From the NCBI GenBank assembly GCA_002197545.1, contig NFUO01000021.1, positions 1 through 44,183 on the forward strand: 44,183 bases of DNA, given 5' to 3'. Under the pieces are notes generated by a model. The model was not told the origin of the DNA, did not search any database, and saw nothing but the letters and a program-made list of their open reading frames with translations. Source of the stretch: Acidobacteria subdivision 2 bacterium RH1 MAG20 (GTDB lineage Bacteria > Acidobacteriota > Terriglobia > Terriglobales > Acidobacteriaceae). Position 1 is the first letter of the stretch. Every line of letters starts with the position of its first letter. A program made the position numbers and the translations under genes. Shown one piece after another: positions 18,548 to 28,129 of the stretch.

Positions 18548-19921
18548 ATGATCGATCTAGCATTTGTTCGGGCGAATCTGGCCCTCATTGAGAAAAAACT
18601 TGACGCTCGCGGCATGGATTCAACCACGGTCTTGAAGGATTTTCAAGCTATCGACTCCAATCGCCGCAATGGTGTCACTTTATTAGAGAAGTTACAGGCG
18701 GAACGCAATGAAGAATCCGCGCAAGTGGCAAACCTGAGACGCCAAGCAAAGGCAGCCGATCCGGAAGGACTCGATGTTGTCGCTAAATTCTTCGACCAAA
18801 TAACTCCTCTTGAAGCGGAAGTTAAGCGCCTCAAAGTCTTTATTGAAGAAAACGAGAGCCATGTAGTTACTCTCAATCAACAGCTTCAAAATATTCTTCA
18901 GGCGCTACCCAATCTGCCGCAGGACGACGTCCCCATCGGCAAGTCCGAGCACGACAATCGCGTCGAAAAGACCTGGGGCATCCAACCCGCCTTTGACTTC
19001 CCCGCCAAACCCCACTGGGAGCTGGGCGAAGCTCTCGGTATCCTCGATTTCAACCGCGCCGCCAAGATCTCCGGCTCGCGCTTCGTCGTCCACTTCGGTC
19101 AGGGAGCGCGCCTCGAACGCGCCCTCGCCAACTTCATGCTCGACCTCCACACCAGCGAGCATGGCTACACCGAAGTCCTGCCGCCCTACATGGTCAACTC
19201 CAAGTCGCTCTTCGGCACCGGCCAGCTCCCCAAGTTCGCCGAAGACCTCTTCCACTGCGACGACAAGGGAGCCTACGAGCCCGGCGTCTTTCAGGAGAGC
19301 GACCACTGGCTCATCCCCACCGCCGAGGTCCCCGTCACCAACCTCTTCCGCGACGAGACCCTCGACGAAGCCCAACTCCCAATCTCCTACTGCGCCTACA
19401 CCCCCTGCTTCCGCAGCGAGGCTGGCAGCTACGGCAAAGACGTTCGCGGCATGATCCGCCAGCACCAATTCCAGAAGGTCGAGCTGGTCAAGTTCAGCAA
19501 ACCCGAGAACTCCAACCAGGAGCACGAACGCCTCACCCGCCACGCCGAAACTGTCTTAGAAAAACTCGGCCTTCCCTACCGCCGTATGCTGCTCTGCACC
19601 GGCGACATGGGCTTCTCTTCGGCCAAGACCTACGACCTTGAAGTCTGGCTCCCCGGCCAGAACCTCTACCGCGAGATCTCCTCCTGCTCCAACTTCGAGG
19701 CCTTCCAGGCCCGCCGAGCCAACATTCGTTACCGCCCAACCGGCGCGAAGAAGAGCGAATTCCTGCACACCCTCAACGGCAGCGGCCTTGCCGTCGGGCG
19801 CACCTATCTCGCCATCCTCGAAAACTACCAGCAGGCCGACGGCACCATCCGCGTCCCCGAAGCCCTCATACCCTACATGAACGGTGATACAGTCATCGGC
19901 AAGCAACAAGGCAGGAGCTGA
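18548..19921 (+). CDS. serS: Seryl-tRNA synthetase
   Basis: This 457-residue enzyme charges tRNA-Ser with serine. The N-terminal 115 residues form the antiparallel coiled-coil arm that contacts tRNA ([20 protein letters not shown] and [18 protein letters not shown]). The class II catalytic core shows motif 2 in [20 protein letters not shown] with QKVELVKF, and motif 3 in [20 protein letters not shown]. The ATG at 18548 matches the family MIDLAFVR start; a frame from 18518 adds ten residues. The arm is encoded with many A/T-ending codons, but from about 18900 codons end almost always in C or G. It is followed after 4 bp by the small membrane protein. Confidence 0.95.
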   Translation: MIDLAFVRANLALIEKKLDARGMDSTTVLKDFQAIDSNRRNGVTLLEKLQAERNEESAQVANLRRQAKAADPEGLDVVAKFFDQITPLEAEVKRLKVFIEENESHVVTLNQQLQNILQALPNLPQDDVPIGKSEHDNRVEKTWGIQPAFDFPAKPHWELGEALGILDFNRAAKISGSRFVVHFGQGARLERALANFMLDLHTSEHGYTEVLPPYMVNSKSLFGTGQLPKFAEDLFHCDDKGAYEPGVFQESDHWLIPTAEVPVTNLFRDETLDEAQLPISYCAYTPCFRSEAGSYGKDVRGMIRQHQFQKVELVKFSKPENSNQEHERLTRHAETVLEKLGLPYRRMLLCTGDMGFSSAKTYDLEVWLPGQNLYREISSCSNFEAFQARRANIRYRPTGAKKSEFLHTLNGSGLAVGRTYLAILENYQQADGTIRVPEALIPYMNGDTVIGKQQGRS

Positions 19922-19925
19922 CACG

Positions 19926-20306
19926 ATGATCAAACTCCTTCGCAGCTATCTCTTCTGGACCTACGAGCGCGGCAGCTTCCACTACGACGTCATGGTGACG
20001 CTGATCCTGCTCTTCCTCTTCCTCGGTCCAAGGTTCATCGACTTCAAAGACAAGCCGGTAGAAAACCTCGCCCTTCAATCCAGCGAAGTCATGGTAAAAA
20101 CAGCCGGAAGCAACGAAGAAGGCAACAACTTTGTCTATCAGATTCGCGTCGAAGACCTGAACGGCGCCACTACAGACGAAGCTCGCCGCGCCGCCATTCT
20201 CCAACTTATCGAACCCATCTCCGGCGAAGTCACTCTGCAACGCTACGAACCAGTCCGTGACGCTAAGGGCAAAATCATTGCCTACAACGCCTGGGTGGCC
20301 CGTTAA
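19926..20306 (+). CDS. Conserved small membrane protein of unknown function
   Basis: This 126-residue protein has one hydrophobic segment (residues about 22-38, VMVTLILLFLFLGPRFIDF) and a soluble C-terminal domain rich in charged residues. I do not recognise a named family. The N-terminus (MIKLLRSYLFWTYERGSFHYD) is aromatic and basic and is probably cytoplasmic. The ATG at 19926 is preceded by GGCAGGAGC and starts 4 bp after the serS stop, so translation is likely coupled. It is followed by the LolA-like gene after 68 bp, and the pair may act in the envelope. Confidence 0.75.
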   Translation: MIKLLRSYLFWTYERGSFHYDVMVTLILLFLFLGPRFIDFKDKPVENLALQSSEVMVKTAGSNEEGNNFVYQIRVEDLNGATTDEARRAAILQLIEPISGEVTLQRYEPVRDAKGKIIAYNAWVAR

Positions 20307-20374
20307 CTCCGGAATGAACCTGCAAGTACCCCAAATCCAGCACAGAACATCCAACCACTGGGAGCCATAGACGA

Positions 20375-21091
20375 ATGACGATGATCCACCGTGTAGCTGC
20401 AATGCTTGCCTTTTCCGCCGCCGCGTTCTTTATCACCCCAGTCGCCTCATTCGCCCAACCAAAACCAGAAGATCTCGACGCCGTCCTCCACCAGATGGAC
20501 CAGGCCAGCACCAAATTCAAATCCGCAGAGGCCGACTTCCGCTGGGACTTCTACGAGCGTGTCGTCAAAGAAACCACCACCCAGAACGGCACCATCTACT
20601 TCCTCAAAAACGGCTCAAACCTGCAAATGGGCGCGAAGATCAACCCACCGACAGCTAAATTTATCGAATACAAGAATGGCGCCCTGCAACTCTTCGACCC
20701 TGGCTCCAATCACCTCACTCTCCTCAGCGCCGGAAACAACAAAGCCCAGTATGAGAGCTTCCTGACCCTCGGCTTCGGCGGCAGCGGCACCGACCTCGCC
20801 AAGGCCTGGACCATCACCGACCTCGGCACCGAACCCATCAACGACGGCACAAAGATGGTGACCACAACCAAGCTGGACCTGGTCTCAAAAGATCCCAGCG
20901 TCCGCAACATGGTCACTCACATCATCATCTGGGTCGATCCCACACGCGCCGTCTCATTAAAGCAGCAGTTCTTCATGCCATCGGAAGACCAGCGCACCAC
21001 CTACTTCACCAACATCCGCTACAACCAGCCCGTCAACACCAAGCCCTTCGCCATCAAGACCGATAAGAAGACGACCTACGACCGGCGTTAG
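20375..21091 (+). CDS. LolA-like outer-membrane lipoprotein carrier protein
   Basis: This 238-residue exported protein has a signal peptide (residues 1-27, ending ASFA). The rest has the LolA/LolB half-barrel pattern: DLDAVLHQMDQASTKFKSAEADF at the start, then alternating strands including GTIYFLKNGSNLQM, FIEYKNGALQLFD and HIIIWVDPTRAVSLKQQFF. LolA shuttles lipoproteins through the periplasm; in Acidobacteria such proteins are often paralogous carriers, so the cargo is unproven. An in-frame ATG at 20381 would shorten it by two residues. Its 3' end overlaps the convergent glycosyltransferase gene by 38 bp. Confidence 0.75.
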   Translation: MTMIHRVAAMLAFSAAAFFITPVASFAQPKPEDLDAVLHQMDQASTKFKSAEADFRWDFYERVVKETTTQNGTIYFLKNGSNLQMGAKINPPTAKFIEYKNGALQLFDPGSNHLTLLSAGNNKAQYESFLTLGFGGSGTDLAKAWTITDLGTEPINDGTKMVTTTKLDLVSKDPSVRNMVTHIIIWVDPTRAVSLKQQFFMPSEDQRTTYFTNIRYNQPVNTKPFAIKTDKKTTYDRR

Positions 21092-22472
21092 GCCGCGAAA
21101 ATACCACGGCAGACCACACCAGAATCACCGGAAAGAACTCCAGCGTATATCTCGGCTCCGAATTATCCAGAGTCAGCAGCACAGCGCACCGTAAAAGCAC
21201 ATAACCCATCATCGACCAGGCCAGCACAGGCGCCCCACTCCATCCCCGCCGCCGCCAAAGCCAGAAGCCCACCCCTCCCAGCACAAAATAAGCAAGGTTC
21301 AAGCCCGCATAGGCTGTAGCAAACAGAGTCTCCCGCGGATGCTCTCTCCAACGCCACCAGTCAAGCGAGATCGGTAGCATCTCCGTCCGCGGACGAAGAA
21401 ACATATCCAGAAATCGCGCCACTGGCAGCGCAACATAATAGCGAAGCGGATCATCCTCGATACGCTCCTTCGCAATCGCGGCAAACTGGGCATCAAGGAC
21501 CGGCGTTGCATTGTCGGTCTCGTTGTACTGCTTCAGAAGAGCGTCTGTCCGCTCATACTGCTCCTCCGTATCGAACGCCCGCGAGGGAATGTCACTGATC
21601 TCAACCGCATCCCCGTCATAGTTCCAGTAGACATCCTCCGTCGAGGCATAGTCGATGGCCCAGGTCCGATACCAGCGCTGAAAACCTACCGGAACGTCCT
21701 CGCCCGGATCAGTGGCAGAACGCGGCGCAAGCGGCTGAACGACATGGAAGACCCTCCAGTTCCGTACCGCCCACGGAGCCAGCGGCAGTACCACCAGTAC
21801 AGCAGCAACTGCCACTGGCCAAACCGAACGACCATGTGGTGAATACAACGCCGAAGACGGCTTCAAAGCCATCCAAAGCATCGCCGGAAAAACCGCAGCC
21901 GCAAGAAGCCCCTGTTCAGGCCGCAACAAAATCGCATACGACACAGCGGCAGAGATCACCCACAGCCACCGGTTCAATCCGCCACCCGCCGCGCGCCATC
22001 GCTCCAGCCCATAAAGCGTCAGCGCAATGCACAAAAGGCTGAGCGTCTCCGTCAGCGGTGCGGAGACATAGCTTGCGGTAAACGGGCAAATGGCAGCCAG
22101 CCAAAGCGCGGCCATCGCCGCGCGCCGCCCAAAAAGTCGGCAAGCCAGTAAACTCACCAGCAGGCAGGTCATCAGGTCAAGCACACTCTGGACGTACATC
22201 ACCGCCGTATAGTGCTCGATGCCAAAGACGCGAAAACAAGCCATCAGAAAAAGCGGGTAACCCGGCAATCGAATCAGCGTTGGGCGAGGCATATGCCCCG
22301 GCTGGGTAAACCCATAGACGCCGTGTTCCAGCCAGTTTTTGGCAATGTCGCCATACAGCAGCGTATCGCCGTCTATCCGCGCCGTATGCGCGACAAACCA
22401 CAGCCGCAGCGCAAGGCCGACGGCAAGCGCAAGCGCCGCGCATAGCCATAGCTGGAGTTGTCTACGAGTCAT
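21054..22472 (-). CDS. Family-39-like (ArnT/PMT-type) membrane glycosyltransferase
   Basis: This 472-residue membrane protein has about ten hydrophobic segments. The first periplasmic loop carries RIDGDTLLYGDIAKNWLEHG, the acidic pair characteristic of polyprenyl-phosphate-sugar-dependent transferases, followed by RLPGYPLFLMACFRVFG and CLLVSLLACRLFGRRAAM. It would move a sugar from a lipid carrier to an acceptor on the periplasmic side; donor and acceptor are unknown. The gene is divergent from the GH18-CE4-GT2 protein, with about 115 bp between starts, so the two could share regulation. Its stop lies inside the end of the LolA-like gene. Confidence 0.8.
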   Translation of the reverse strand: MTRRQLQLWLCAALALAVGLALRLWFVAHTARIDGDTLLYGDIAKNWLEHGVYGFTQPGHMPRPTLIRLPGYPLFLMACFRVFGIEHYTAVMYVQSVLDLMTCLLVSLLACRLFGRRAAMAALWLAAICPFTASYVSAPLTETLSLLCIALTLYGLERWRAAGGGLNRWLWVISAAVSYAILLRPEQGLLAAAVFPAMLWMALKPSSALYSPHGRSVWPVAVAAVLVVLPLAPWAVRNWRVFHVVQPLAPRSATDPGEDVPVGFQRWYRTWAIDYASTEDVYWNYDGDAVEISDIPSRAFDTEEQYERTDALLKQYNETDNATPVLDAQFAAIAKERIEDDPLRYYVALPVARFLDMFLRPRTEMLPISLDWWRWREHPRETLFATAYAGLNLAYFVLGGVGFWLWRRRGWSGAPVLAWSMMGYVLLRCAVLLTLDNSEPRYTLEFFPVILVWSAVVFSRPNAGRRSSSYRS

Positions 22473-22587
22473 GTATGTGCATCATACTTGGGATGATGTC
22501 TTCCTTTCGCCTCTGCGTTGACGCAACCGGTCCTGCTGCATACGATTGATATAACCTCACACGTATAATCGTCAGCAACTCTCCTCG

Positions 22588-25500
22588 ATGAACAAACAAA
22601 TCTTCTACGATCCGCACCGAAAACGCTGGAAGAGACTGCGTCGAGTTTTAGACATCCTTGCTCTCTCGGGCTTCCTGCTGCTCACCGTATTTCTCGTCGG
22701 GCTGCTGCGCATGAAGCCGCTGCCGGAGCTTTCGCTTAAAATTCAGAAGCGCAACTATCGTGCCCTTGCCAATGTGCGCACGCCGGTCCTCAAGCCGGGC
22801 CAGAGAACCCGCCGCTCCGCTCACCGAAAGACCAATCTCAAACCATCGGACGTGACCCTGAACTCAGGCGAAGGTCTACGCGCCGCCTACTACGTCGAAT
22901 GGGACCCCGCCAGCTACTCGTCGCTGAAGCAGCACATCAAGCAAATCGACCTCCTCTTCCCGGAATGGCTGCACGTCGTAACCCCCGAAGGCAACCTTAC
23001 CTCCTTCACCACTGACAACCGGGCCTTTAAAGTCGTTGACAACGATGGAGTGCACCCGGTTGATCAGGAATTCAAGGTGGCCCGCACCATCGCGGCAAAC
23101 CACGTCGATACGGAAGTCTTTCCGCTCATCAATAACTACGACCCGGTACAGAACATCTTTCTGTCCACCATCGGAGACTTTCTCGAGAGCGACACCGCCC
23201 GCGCAAATTTTCTCAAACAGATCGATGTCTTTCTCGCGGCAAACCCCAGCTATCACGGTCTCTCCCTCGACTTCGAAGAGATTCCCAGCGATGCGCAGCC
23301 TGGCTTTAACGCGTTGGTTGCCGCAATGTACACCGATCTTCACGCGAAAAATCTTCGCCTATATGTCAATACCCCCGTCGGAGATGACGACTTCAATCTG
23401 AAATATATTGCCGATCACTCCGACGGCCTCTTGCTGATGAACTACGACCAGCACCAGACCGACAGTGGCCCCGGCCCCATCGCCCCGCAGGACTGGTTCA
23501 TCGACAACCTGAAGAACGCCCTCAAGATCGTCCCAAAACAGAAGATCATCTGCGCGATCGGCAGCTATGGATATGACTGGTCGATGTCCATGCCGCCGCC
23601 GGCCTCTGGCAAACACGGGAAACATCAGAAGCCACAGCCTGCGAAAGTGCTGAGCTCCGATAATCTGTCGACCCAGGAGGCGTGGCAGGAGGCCTATGAC
23701 TCAGGGGCCGACGTCAACCTCGAGGATAATTCTCTCAACGTTCACTTCGCCTACGACGATGAGGACGCTCACATCCGTCACCAGGTCTGGTTTCTTGATG
23801 CGGTCACGGTTCTGAACGAGATGAGGGCGGCGCGCGCTCTTGGCCTGGAAACCTTTGCTCTATGGCGTCTCGGCTCAGAGGACAACTCCATGTGGAAGAT
23901 CTGGGATTATCCAACAAAGGCCGATCCAATAAAGGACCTCGCCAATGTTGAGCCCGGATACGACGTGGACACCGAGGGCAACGGCGACATCCTGCGCATC
24001 ACCCGCAAGCCGCAGAATGGTCATCGCACCATGACCATGGACGATGACACCTCGATCCCGATGAACTACCGCGCGATCACGGACGAGACGATGGACTCTT
24101 ATCCGCTCTCCTACACGATCCAGCAGTACGGCTACCACCCCAAGGAAGTAGCGCTCACCTTCGACGATGGCCCGGACCCCGAATGGACCCCCAAAATTCT
24201 TGACATCCTAAAGCAGTACAACGTCAAGGCTACGTTTCTCATGATCGGGGAGATCGCTGAAAACAACGTGGGGCTCATGCAGAGGGTCTACCGCGAAGGC
24301 CATGAGATAGGCAATCACACCTTCACCCATCCCGACATCAGCGAAATATCCAACGCTCAGGTCGATCTGCAATTGAACCTGACCGAGCGGCTCTTCGCTT
24401 CAAAACTTGGAGTGCAACCTCTCTACTTCCGCCCGCCTTATTCGATCGATCAGGAACCGGACACCAACGATCAGGCCGCGCCCGTCGACCGCATCCAGGG
24501 AATGGGTTACGTCATCCTCGGCAACAAGATCGATACCAACGATTGGGACGAGCATCCGCGTAAAACTCCCCAGGAGATCACAGACGGCGTCTTTCAATCG
24601 ATTGCGGACATGAACGTCCGCACCTGGACACGCGGCTCCGTCATCCTGCTGCATGACGGCGGTGGAGACCGCACAGCAACCCTTGCTGCGCTTCCCATGC
24701 TGATTACGGCATTGCGCGCGCATGGCTACAAGATCGTTCCCGTATCCGAACTACTGGGCAAGACTCGGGCCGAAGTCATGCCGCCGCTCACACCCCATCA
24801 GCGCTGGCAGGCACGCGCGGATTCCATCACATTTTTCTTCGTCGACGTCTTCAACAATTTCATCATTGGCGTCTTCTTCATCGGTGACGTTCTGATGAGC
24901 GCTCGGCTGATCATTATGGGGATCTGCGCCGTCATCGACCGCCTGCGCAAGCGGAAGAACTACGCGACGCCGGGATACCAGCCGAAGATCGCAGTCGTCA
25001 TTCCGGCCTACAACGAGGAGAAGGTCATCGTTCGGACCATTCGCTCGGTGATGATGTCGTCCTACAAGAACCTGCGCATCATCGTCGTCGACGACGGCTC
25101 GACGGACAAGACCTACGACGTTGCCCGCGCGGCGTACCCCGCCGACATCGCCTCGGGACGCCTGACCGTGCTGACGAAGCCCAACGCAGGCAAGGCCGAG
25201 GCGCTGAACTTCGCTCTCCCGCATCTGGATGAGGAGATCTACGCCGGCATCGACGCCGACACCGTGATTGCGCACGATGCCGTTGCAAGGCTCGTCCCGT
25301 TGTTCGCGAACCCAAAGATCGGTGCAGTCGCCGGCAATGCCAAGGTAGGCAACAAGGTCAACCTATGGACCCGCTGGCAGGCGCTGGAATACATCACCAG
25401 CCAGAACTTCGAGCGCCGCGCCCTCGACCTCTTCGATGTCGTCGTCGTCGTTCCCGGAGCCATTGGAGCGTGGCGGACTTCGCTGGTCAACGCTGGCGGC

Positions 25501-26139
25501 GGCTACCACTCCAACACCGTCGCCGAAGATGCCGACCTGACCATGAACATACTGGAGCAGGGGTATTCGTCTATCTACGAGGACCAGGCCCTGGCTTTTA
25601 CCGAAGCGCCGGTGACTGCCGATGGCTTGATGCGCCAGCGTTTCCGCTGGTCATTCGGCATCCTCCAGGCCATCTGGAAGCACCGGGGCGCATTCACCAA
25701 ACACAAAGCTCTGGGGCTGTTTGCCCTGCCCAATACGCTGCTCTTCCAGATACTGCTGCCGCTCGTCTCGCCGCTGATCGACCTGATGTTTATCGCCGGA
25801 GTGTTGAACTACTTCATCGACAAACACTTTCACCCGGAGACCACCTCTTCGGCGAGCTTTTATAAGCTGCTCATCTTCTTTCTTGCCTTCCTCATGATCG
25901 ATTTCGTGACCTCTGCCATCGCCTTTGCGCTCGAACGCAAACATCCTGCGAGCAAGGGCGACGGCTGGCTCCTCTTCCATATCTGGATCCAGCGCTTTAC
26001 CTACCGGCAGGTCTTCTCGGTTGTACTGTTCAAAACCATCAAGCGCGCTATCGACGGCAAACCTTTCACCTGGGACAAACTCGATCGCACCGCCAAGATG
26101 TCCAAAGCCACCGACAAACTGACGCAAGACGATTCGTAA
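22588..26139 (+). CDS. Three-domain GH18 hydrolase / NodB deacetylase / GT2 synthase
   Basis: One 1183-residue frame carries three enzymes. Residues 22-40 are a membrane anchor. Residues about 95-445 are a GH18 barrel; its motif YHGLSLDFEE keeps catalytic Asp228 and Glu230, but Ser replaces the middle Asp. Residues about 515-725 are a CE4/NodB deacetylase with TFDDGPD (524-530), HTFTH (577-581), FRPPYS (614-619) and LLHDGG (687-692), all intact. Two membrane segments (about 744-782) lead to a GT2 domain: PAYNEE (806-811), VVDDGSTD (833-840), Asp-Ala-Asp at 889-891, Glu-Asp at 980-981 and QRFRW (1017-1021), so all processive synthase residues are present. Membrane helices follow to about 1150. 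It likely synthesises a GlcNAc-type polymer inside and trims it outside. Substrate and linkage are inferred. Confidence 0.9.
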   Translation: MNKQIFYDPHRKRWKRLRRVLDILALSGFLLLTVFLVGLLRMKPLPELSLKIQKRNYRALANVRTPVLKPGQRTRRSAHRKTNLKPSDVTLNSGEGLRAAYYVEWDPASYSSLKQHIKQIDLLFPEWLHVVTPEGNLTSFTTDNRAFKVVDNDGVHPVDQEFKVARTIAANHVDTEVFPLINNYDPVQNIFLSTIGDFLESDTARANFLKQIDVFLAANPSYHGLSLDFEEIPSDAQPGFNALVAAMYTDLHAKNLRLYVNTPVGDDDFNLKYIADHSDGLLLMNYDQHQTDSGPGPIAPQDWFIDNLKNALKIVPKQKIICAIGSYGYDWSMSMPPPASGKHGKHQKPQPAKVLSSDNLSTQEAWQEAYDSGADVNLEDNSLNVHFAYDDEDAHIRHQVWFLDAVTVLNEMRAARALGLETFALWRLGSEDNSMWKIWDYPTKADPIKDLANVEPGYDVDTEGNGDILRITRKPQNGHRTMTMDDDTSIPMNYRAITDETMDSYPLSYTIQQYGYHPKEVALTFDDGPDPEWTPKILDILKQYNVKATFLMIGEIAENNVGLMQRVYREGHEIGNHTFTHPDISEISNAQVDLQLNLTERLFASKLGVQPLYFRPPYSIDQEPDTNDQAAPVDRIQGMGYVILGNKIDTNDWDEHPRKTPQEITDGVFQSIADMNVRTWTRGSVILLHDGGGDRTATLAALPMLITALRAHGYKIVPVSELLGKTRAEVMPPLTPHQRWQARADSITFFFVDVFNNFIIGVFFIGDVLMSARLIIMGICAVIDRLRKRKNYATPGYQPKIAVVIPAYNEEKVIVRTIRSVMMSSYKNLRIIVVDDGSTDKTYDVARAAYPADIASGRLTVLTKPNAGKAEALNFALPHLDEEIYAGIDADTVIAHDAVARLVPLFANPKIGAVAGNAKVGNKVNLWTRWQALEYITSQNFERRALDLFDVVVVVPGAIGAWRTSLVNAGGGYHSNTVAEDADLTMNILEQGYSSIYEDQALAFTEAPVTADGLMRQRFRWSFGILQAIWKHRGAFTKHKALGLFALPNTLLFQILLPLVSPLIDLMFIAGVLNYFIDKHFHPETTSSASFYKLLIFFLAFLMIDFVTSAIAFALERKHPASKGDGWLLFHIWIQRFTYRQVFSVVLFKTIKRAIDGKPFTWDKLDRTAKMSKATDKLTQDDS

Positions 26140-26507
26140 CCGAAATTGATCTTGCTTCCCTCAGCACTGCCCGTACCCACCCCCCAGTACCTATTCTCAT
26201 AAAGTATTGATAATGCAAGACTTAATTTGCAAAGTCTTCATTCCAGATACTTTATACGCAAAGTATTCTTTCTAAAAGGGTTAAACTCTAGTGATTGCCA
26301 CTGGAGTCTTTGATTTATTTCTTCCCTATTTATAGTGTAGCGAATGGGATGAAACTAAATGGCAACCGCTATTCGGTTTGTTTTGTGTTAGTTAGATGGG
26401 TTCGGGGTTTGACAAGCGTTTTCGCTGAGGTTTTCGCAGTTTTCGCAAAAAAGAGAATGGGCCGACGTCAACAGCGAGACATCCGTTCGCGCTAGAATCA
26501 CGGCATT
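26140..26507. promoter_or_regulatory. A/T-rich leader before pruA with inverted repeats
   Basis: This 368-bp gap is clearly A/T-richer than its neighbours and has no gene. AAGACTT (26217-26223) and AAGTCTT (26232-26238) form a 7-bp inverted repeat. ATACTTT (26247-26253) and AAAGTAT (26260-26266) form another. AAAGTATT also occurs at 26201-26208. The spacing suits dimeric regulator sites, but the regulator is unknown and part of this could be promoter sequence. No terminator for the upstream gene is obvious. Confidence 0.45.
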
Positions 26508-28100
26508 ATGACTACCGCGAATCTTGCTCCCGGCGTCTCCGCCCGTTCCCATCAGGCCCCTTTTGTAAACGAAGAGTTCGTCGACTTCAACTCTATTGAG
26601 AACAAGCGCGCCATGCGGACTGCGCTTGCCGAGGTGGAGAGCCAGCTCGCCCGCGAGTACGATCTCGTCATCGGAGGCCGCCGTCTGCGGACGGAAGGCA
26701 AGATCATTTCGACCAACCCGGCCCGTCCCGCGCAGGTTGTGGGCATCCACCAGCGGGCAGGCACGGAGCACGTCCAGCAAGCCATCGATGCCGCGCAGGC
26801 GGCCTTCTCAAGCTGGCGCTATGCCTCCGCAGCAGACCGCTCCGGCCTGTTGTTTCGCGCCGCAGACCTGATCCGCGAGCGCAAATTTGAGTTCTGCGCA
26901 TGGCTCCTCTATGAAGTCGGCAAGAACTGGGGCGAGGCCGATGCGGACGTAGGCGAAACCATCGACTTTCTGGAGTTTTACGGACGCGAGGCGCTCCGTC
27001 TTGACCGCGCAACCACGCCCATCCAGTTCCCCGGCGAGCGCAACCAGCTTCGCTACCTGCCGCTCGGCGTAGGCGCGGTCATTCCGCCGTGGAACTTCCC
27101 CTTCGCCATCATGGCGGGCATGACGGCAGCAGCCATCGTCTGCGGCAACACGGTAGTCCTGAAACCGTCGGAGGATGCTCCCACCATCGCCGCCAGGTTC
27201 ATGAGCCTGCTGGAAGAGGCAGGCCTGCCCGACGGCGTCGTCAACTTTTGCCCAGGCGCCGGTTCGGAGTTCGGCAACGCGCTGGTCGAGCATCCGCGGA
27301 CGCGTTTCATCGCCTTCACCGGATCGAAGGCTGTGGGCCTGCAGATTCACGAACGCGCCGCCCGCACCCAACCCGGCCAGCACTTCATCAAGCGGACGAT
27401 CCTCGAGATGGGCGGCAAAGACTCGATCATCGTCGATGACGACTGCGATCTCGACGCAGCCGTGCAGGGAGTGGTGGCAAGCGCGTTCGGCTTCAACGGC
27501 CAGAAGTGCTCCGCCTGTTCGCGAGCGATTGTCGACGCAGAGATCTACAACGCCTTCTGCGACCGGCTTCAGGCAAAGGTGGCGGAGATAAAGACCGGCG
27601 ACCCGGTAGAAAACTTCTACACCGGCCCCGTCATCAGCCAAAAGGCCTATCGCAAAGTGCTCGCTTATATCGATATCGGCAAAACCGAGGGCGTCGTCAT
27701 CAACGGCGGAAACGCTATCGAGACGCCGGAGAATGGCTATTACATCGCACCTACAGTCATCAAGAACGTCACGCCCACCGCCCGCATCGCGCTCGAAGAG
27801 ATCTTCGGACCAGTGCTGGCAGTCATCAAGTCGCAGAACTTCGACGAAGCGCTGGCCATCGCCAACAACACCGAATATGGGCTCACGGGAGCCATCTACT
27901 CCAACTCACGAGAAAAACTCGAGAGAGCGCGAGACGAATTCCACGTCGGCAACCTCTATTTCAACCGGAAATGCACCGGCGCGATGGTGGGCGCGCACCC
28001 ATTTGGAGGCTTCAATATGAGCGGCACAGACTCCAAAGCCGGCGGCCCCGACTATCTGCTGCTGTTCACGCAAGCCAAGAGCATCGCGGAGAAGATATAA
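26508..28100 (+). CDS. pruA: L-glutamate gamma-semialdehyde dehydrogenase (1-pyrroline-5-carboxylate dehydrogenase)
   Basis: This 530-residue NAD-dependent aldehyde dehydrogenase has the length and N-terminal extension of the RocA/PruA group. The N-terminal segment FVNEEFVDFNSIENKRAMRTAL is typical of the subfamily. VIPPWNFPFAIMAG and the following KPSEDAP are the cofactor motifs; the general base Glu is in ILEMGGKDS and the catalytic Cys in FNGQKCSACSR. It oxidises glutamate semialdehyde to glutamate in proline or arginine breakdown. No proline dehydrogenase lies next to it, so the gene stands alone here. The ATG at 26508 has no strong ribosome site; the A/T-rich leader before it may carry control. 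Confidence 0.92.
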   Translation: MTTANLAPGVSARSHQAPFVNEEFVDFNSIENKRAMRTALAEVESQLAREYDLVIGGRRLRTEGKIISTNPARPAQVVGIHQRAGTEHVQQAIDAAQAAFSSWRYASAADRSGLLFRAADLIRERKFEFCAWLLYEVGKNWGEADADVGETIDFLEFYGREALRLDRATTPIQFPGERNQLRYLPLGVGAVIPPWNFPFAIMAGMTAAAIVCGNTVVLKPSEDAPTIAARFMSLLEEAGLPDGVVNFCPGAGSEFGNALVEHPRTRFIAFTGSKAVGLQIHERAARTQPGQHFIKRTILEMGGKDSIIVDDDCDLDAAVQGVVASAFGFNGQKCSACSRAIVDAEIYNAFCDRLQAKVAEIKTGDPVENFYTGPVISQKAYRKVLAYIDIGKTEGVVINGGNAIETPENGYYIAPTVIKNVTPTARIALEEIFGPVLAVIKSQNFDEALAIANNTEYGLTGAIYSNSREKLERARDEFHVGNLYFNRKCTGAMVGAHPFGGFNMSGTDSKAGGPDYLLLFTQAKSIAEKI

Positions 28101-28129
28101 CCAAGGCAAGCCACGCGGCGGAGAAACCC

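Noticed and set aside
18905..19543. 212-residue Val/Glu/Gly-rich frame antisense to serS
   Set aside because: It is a by-product of strict C/G third positions in the serS catalytic part.
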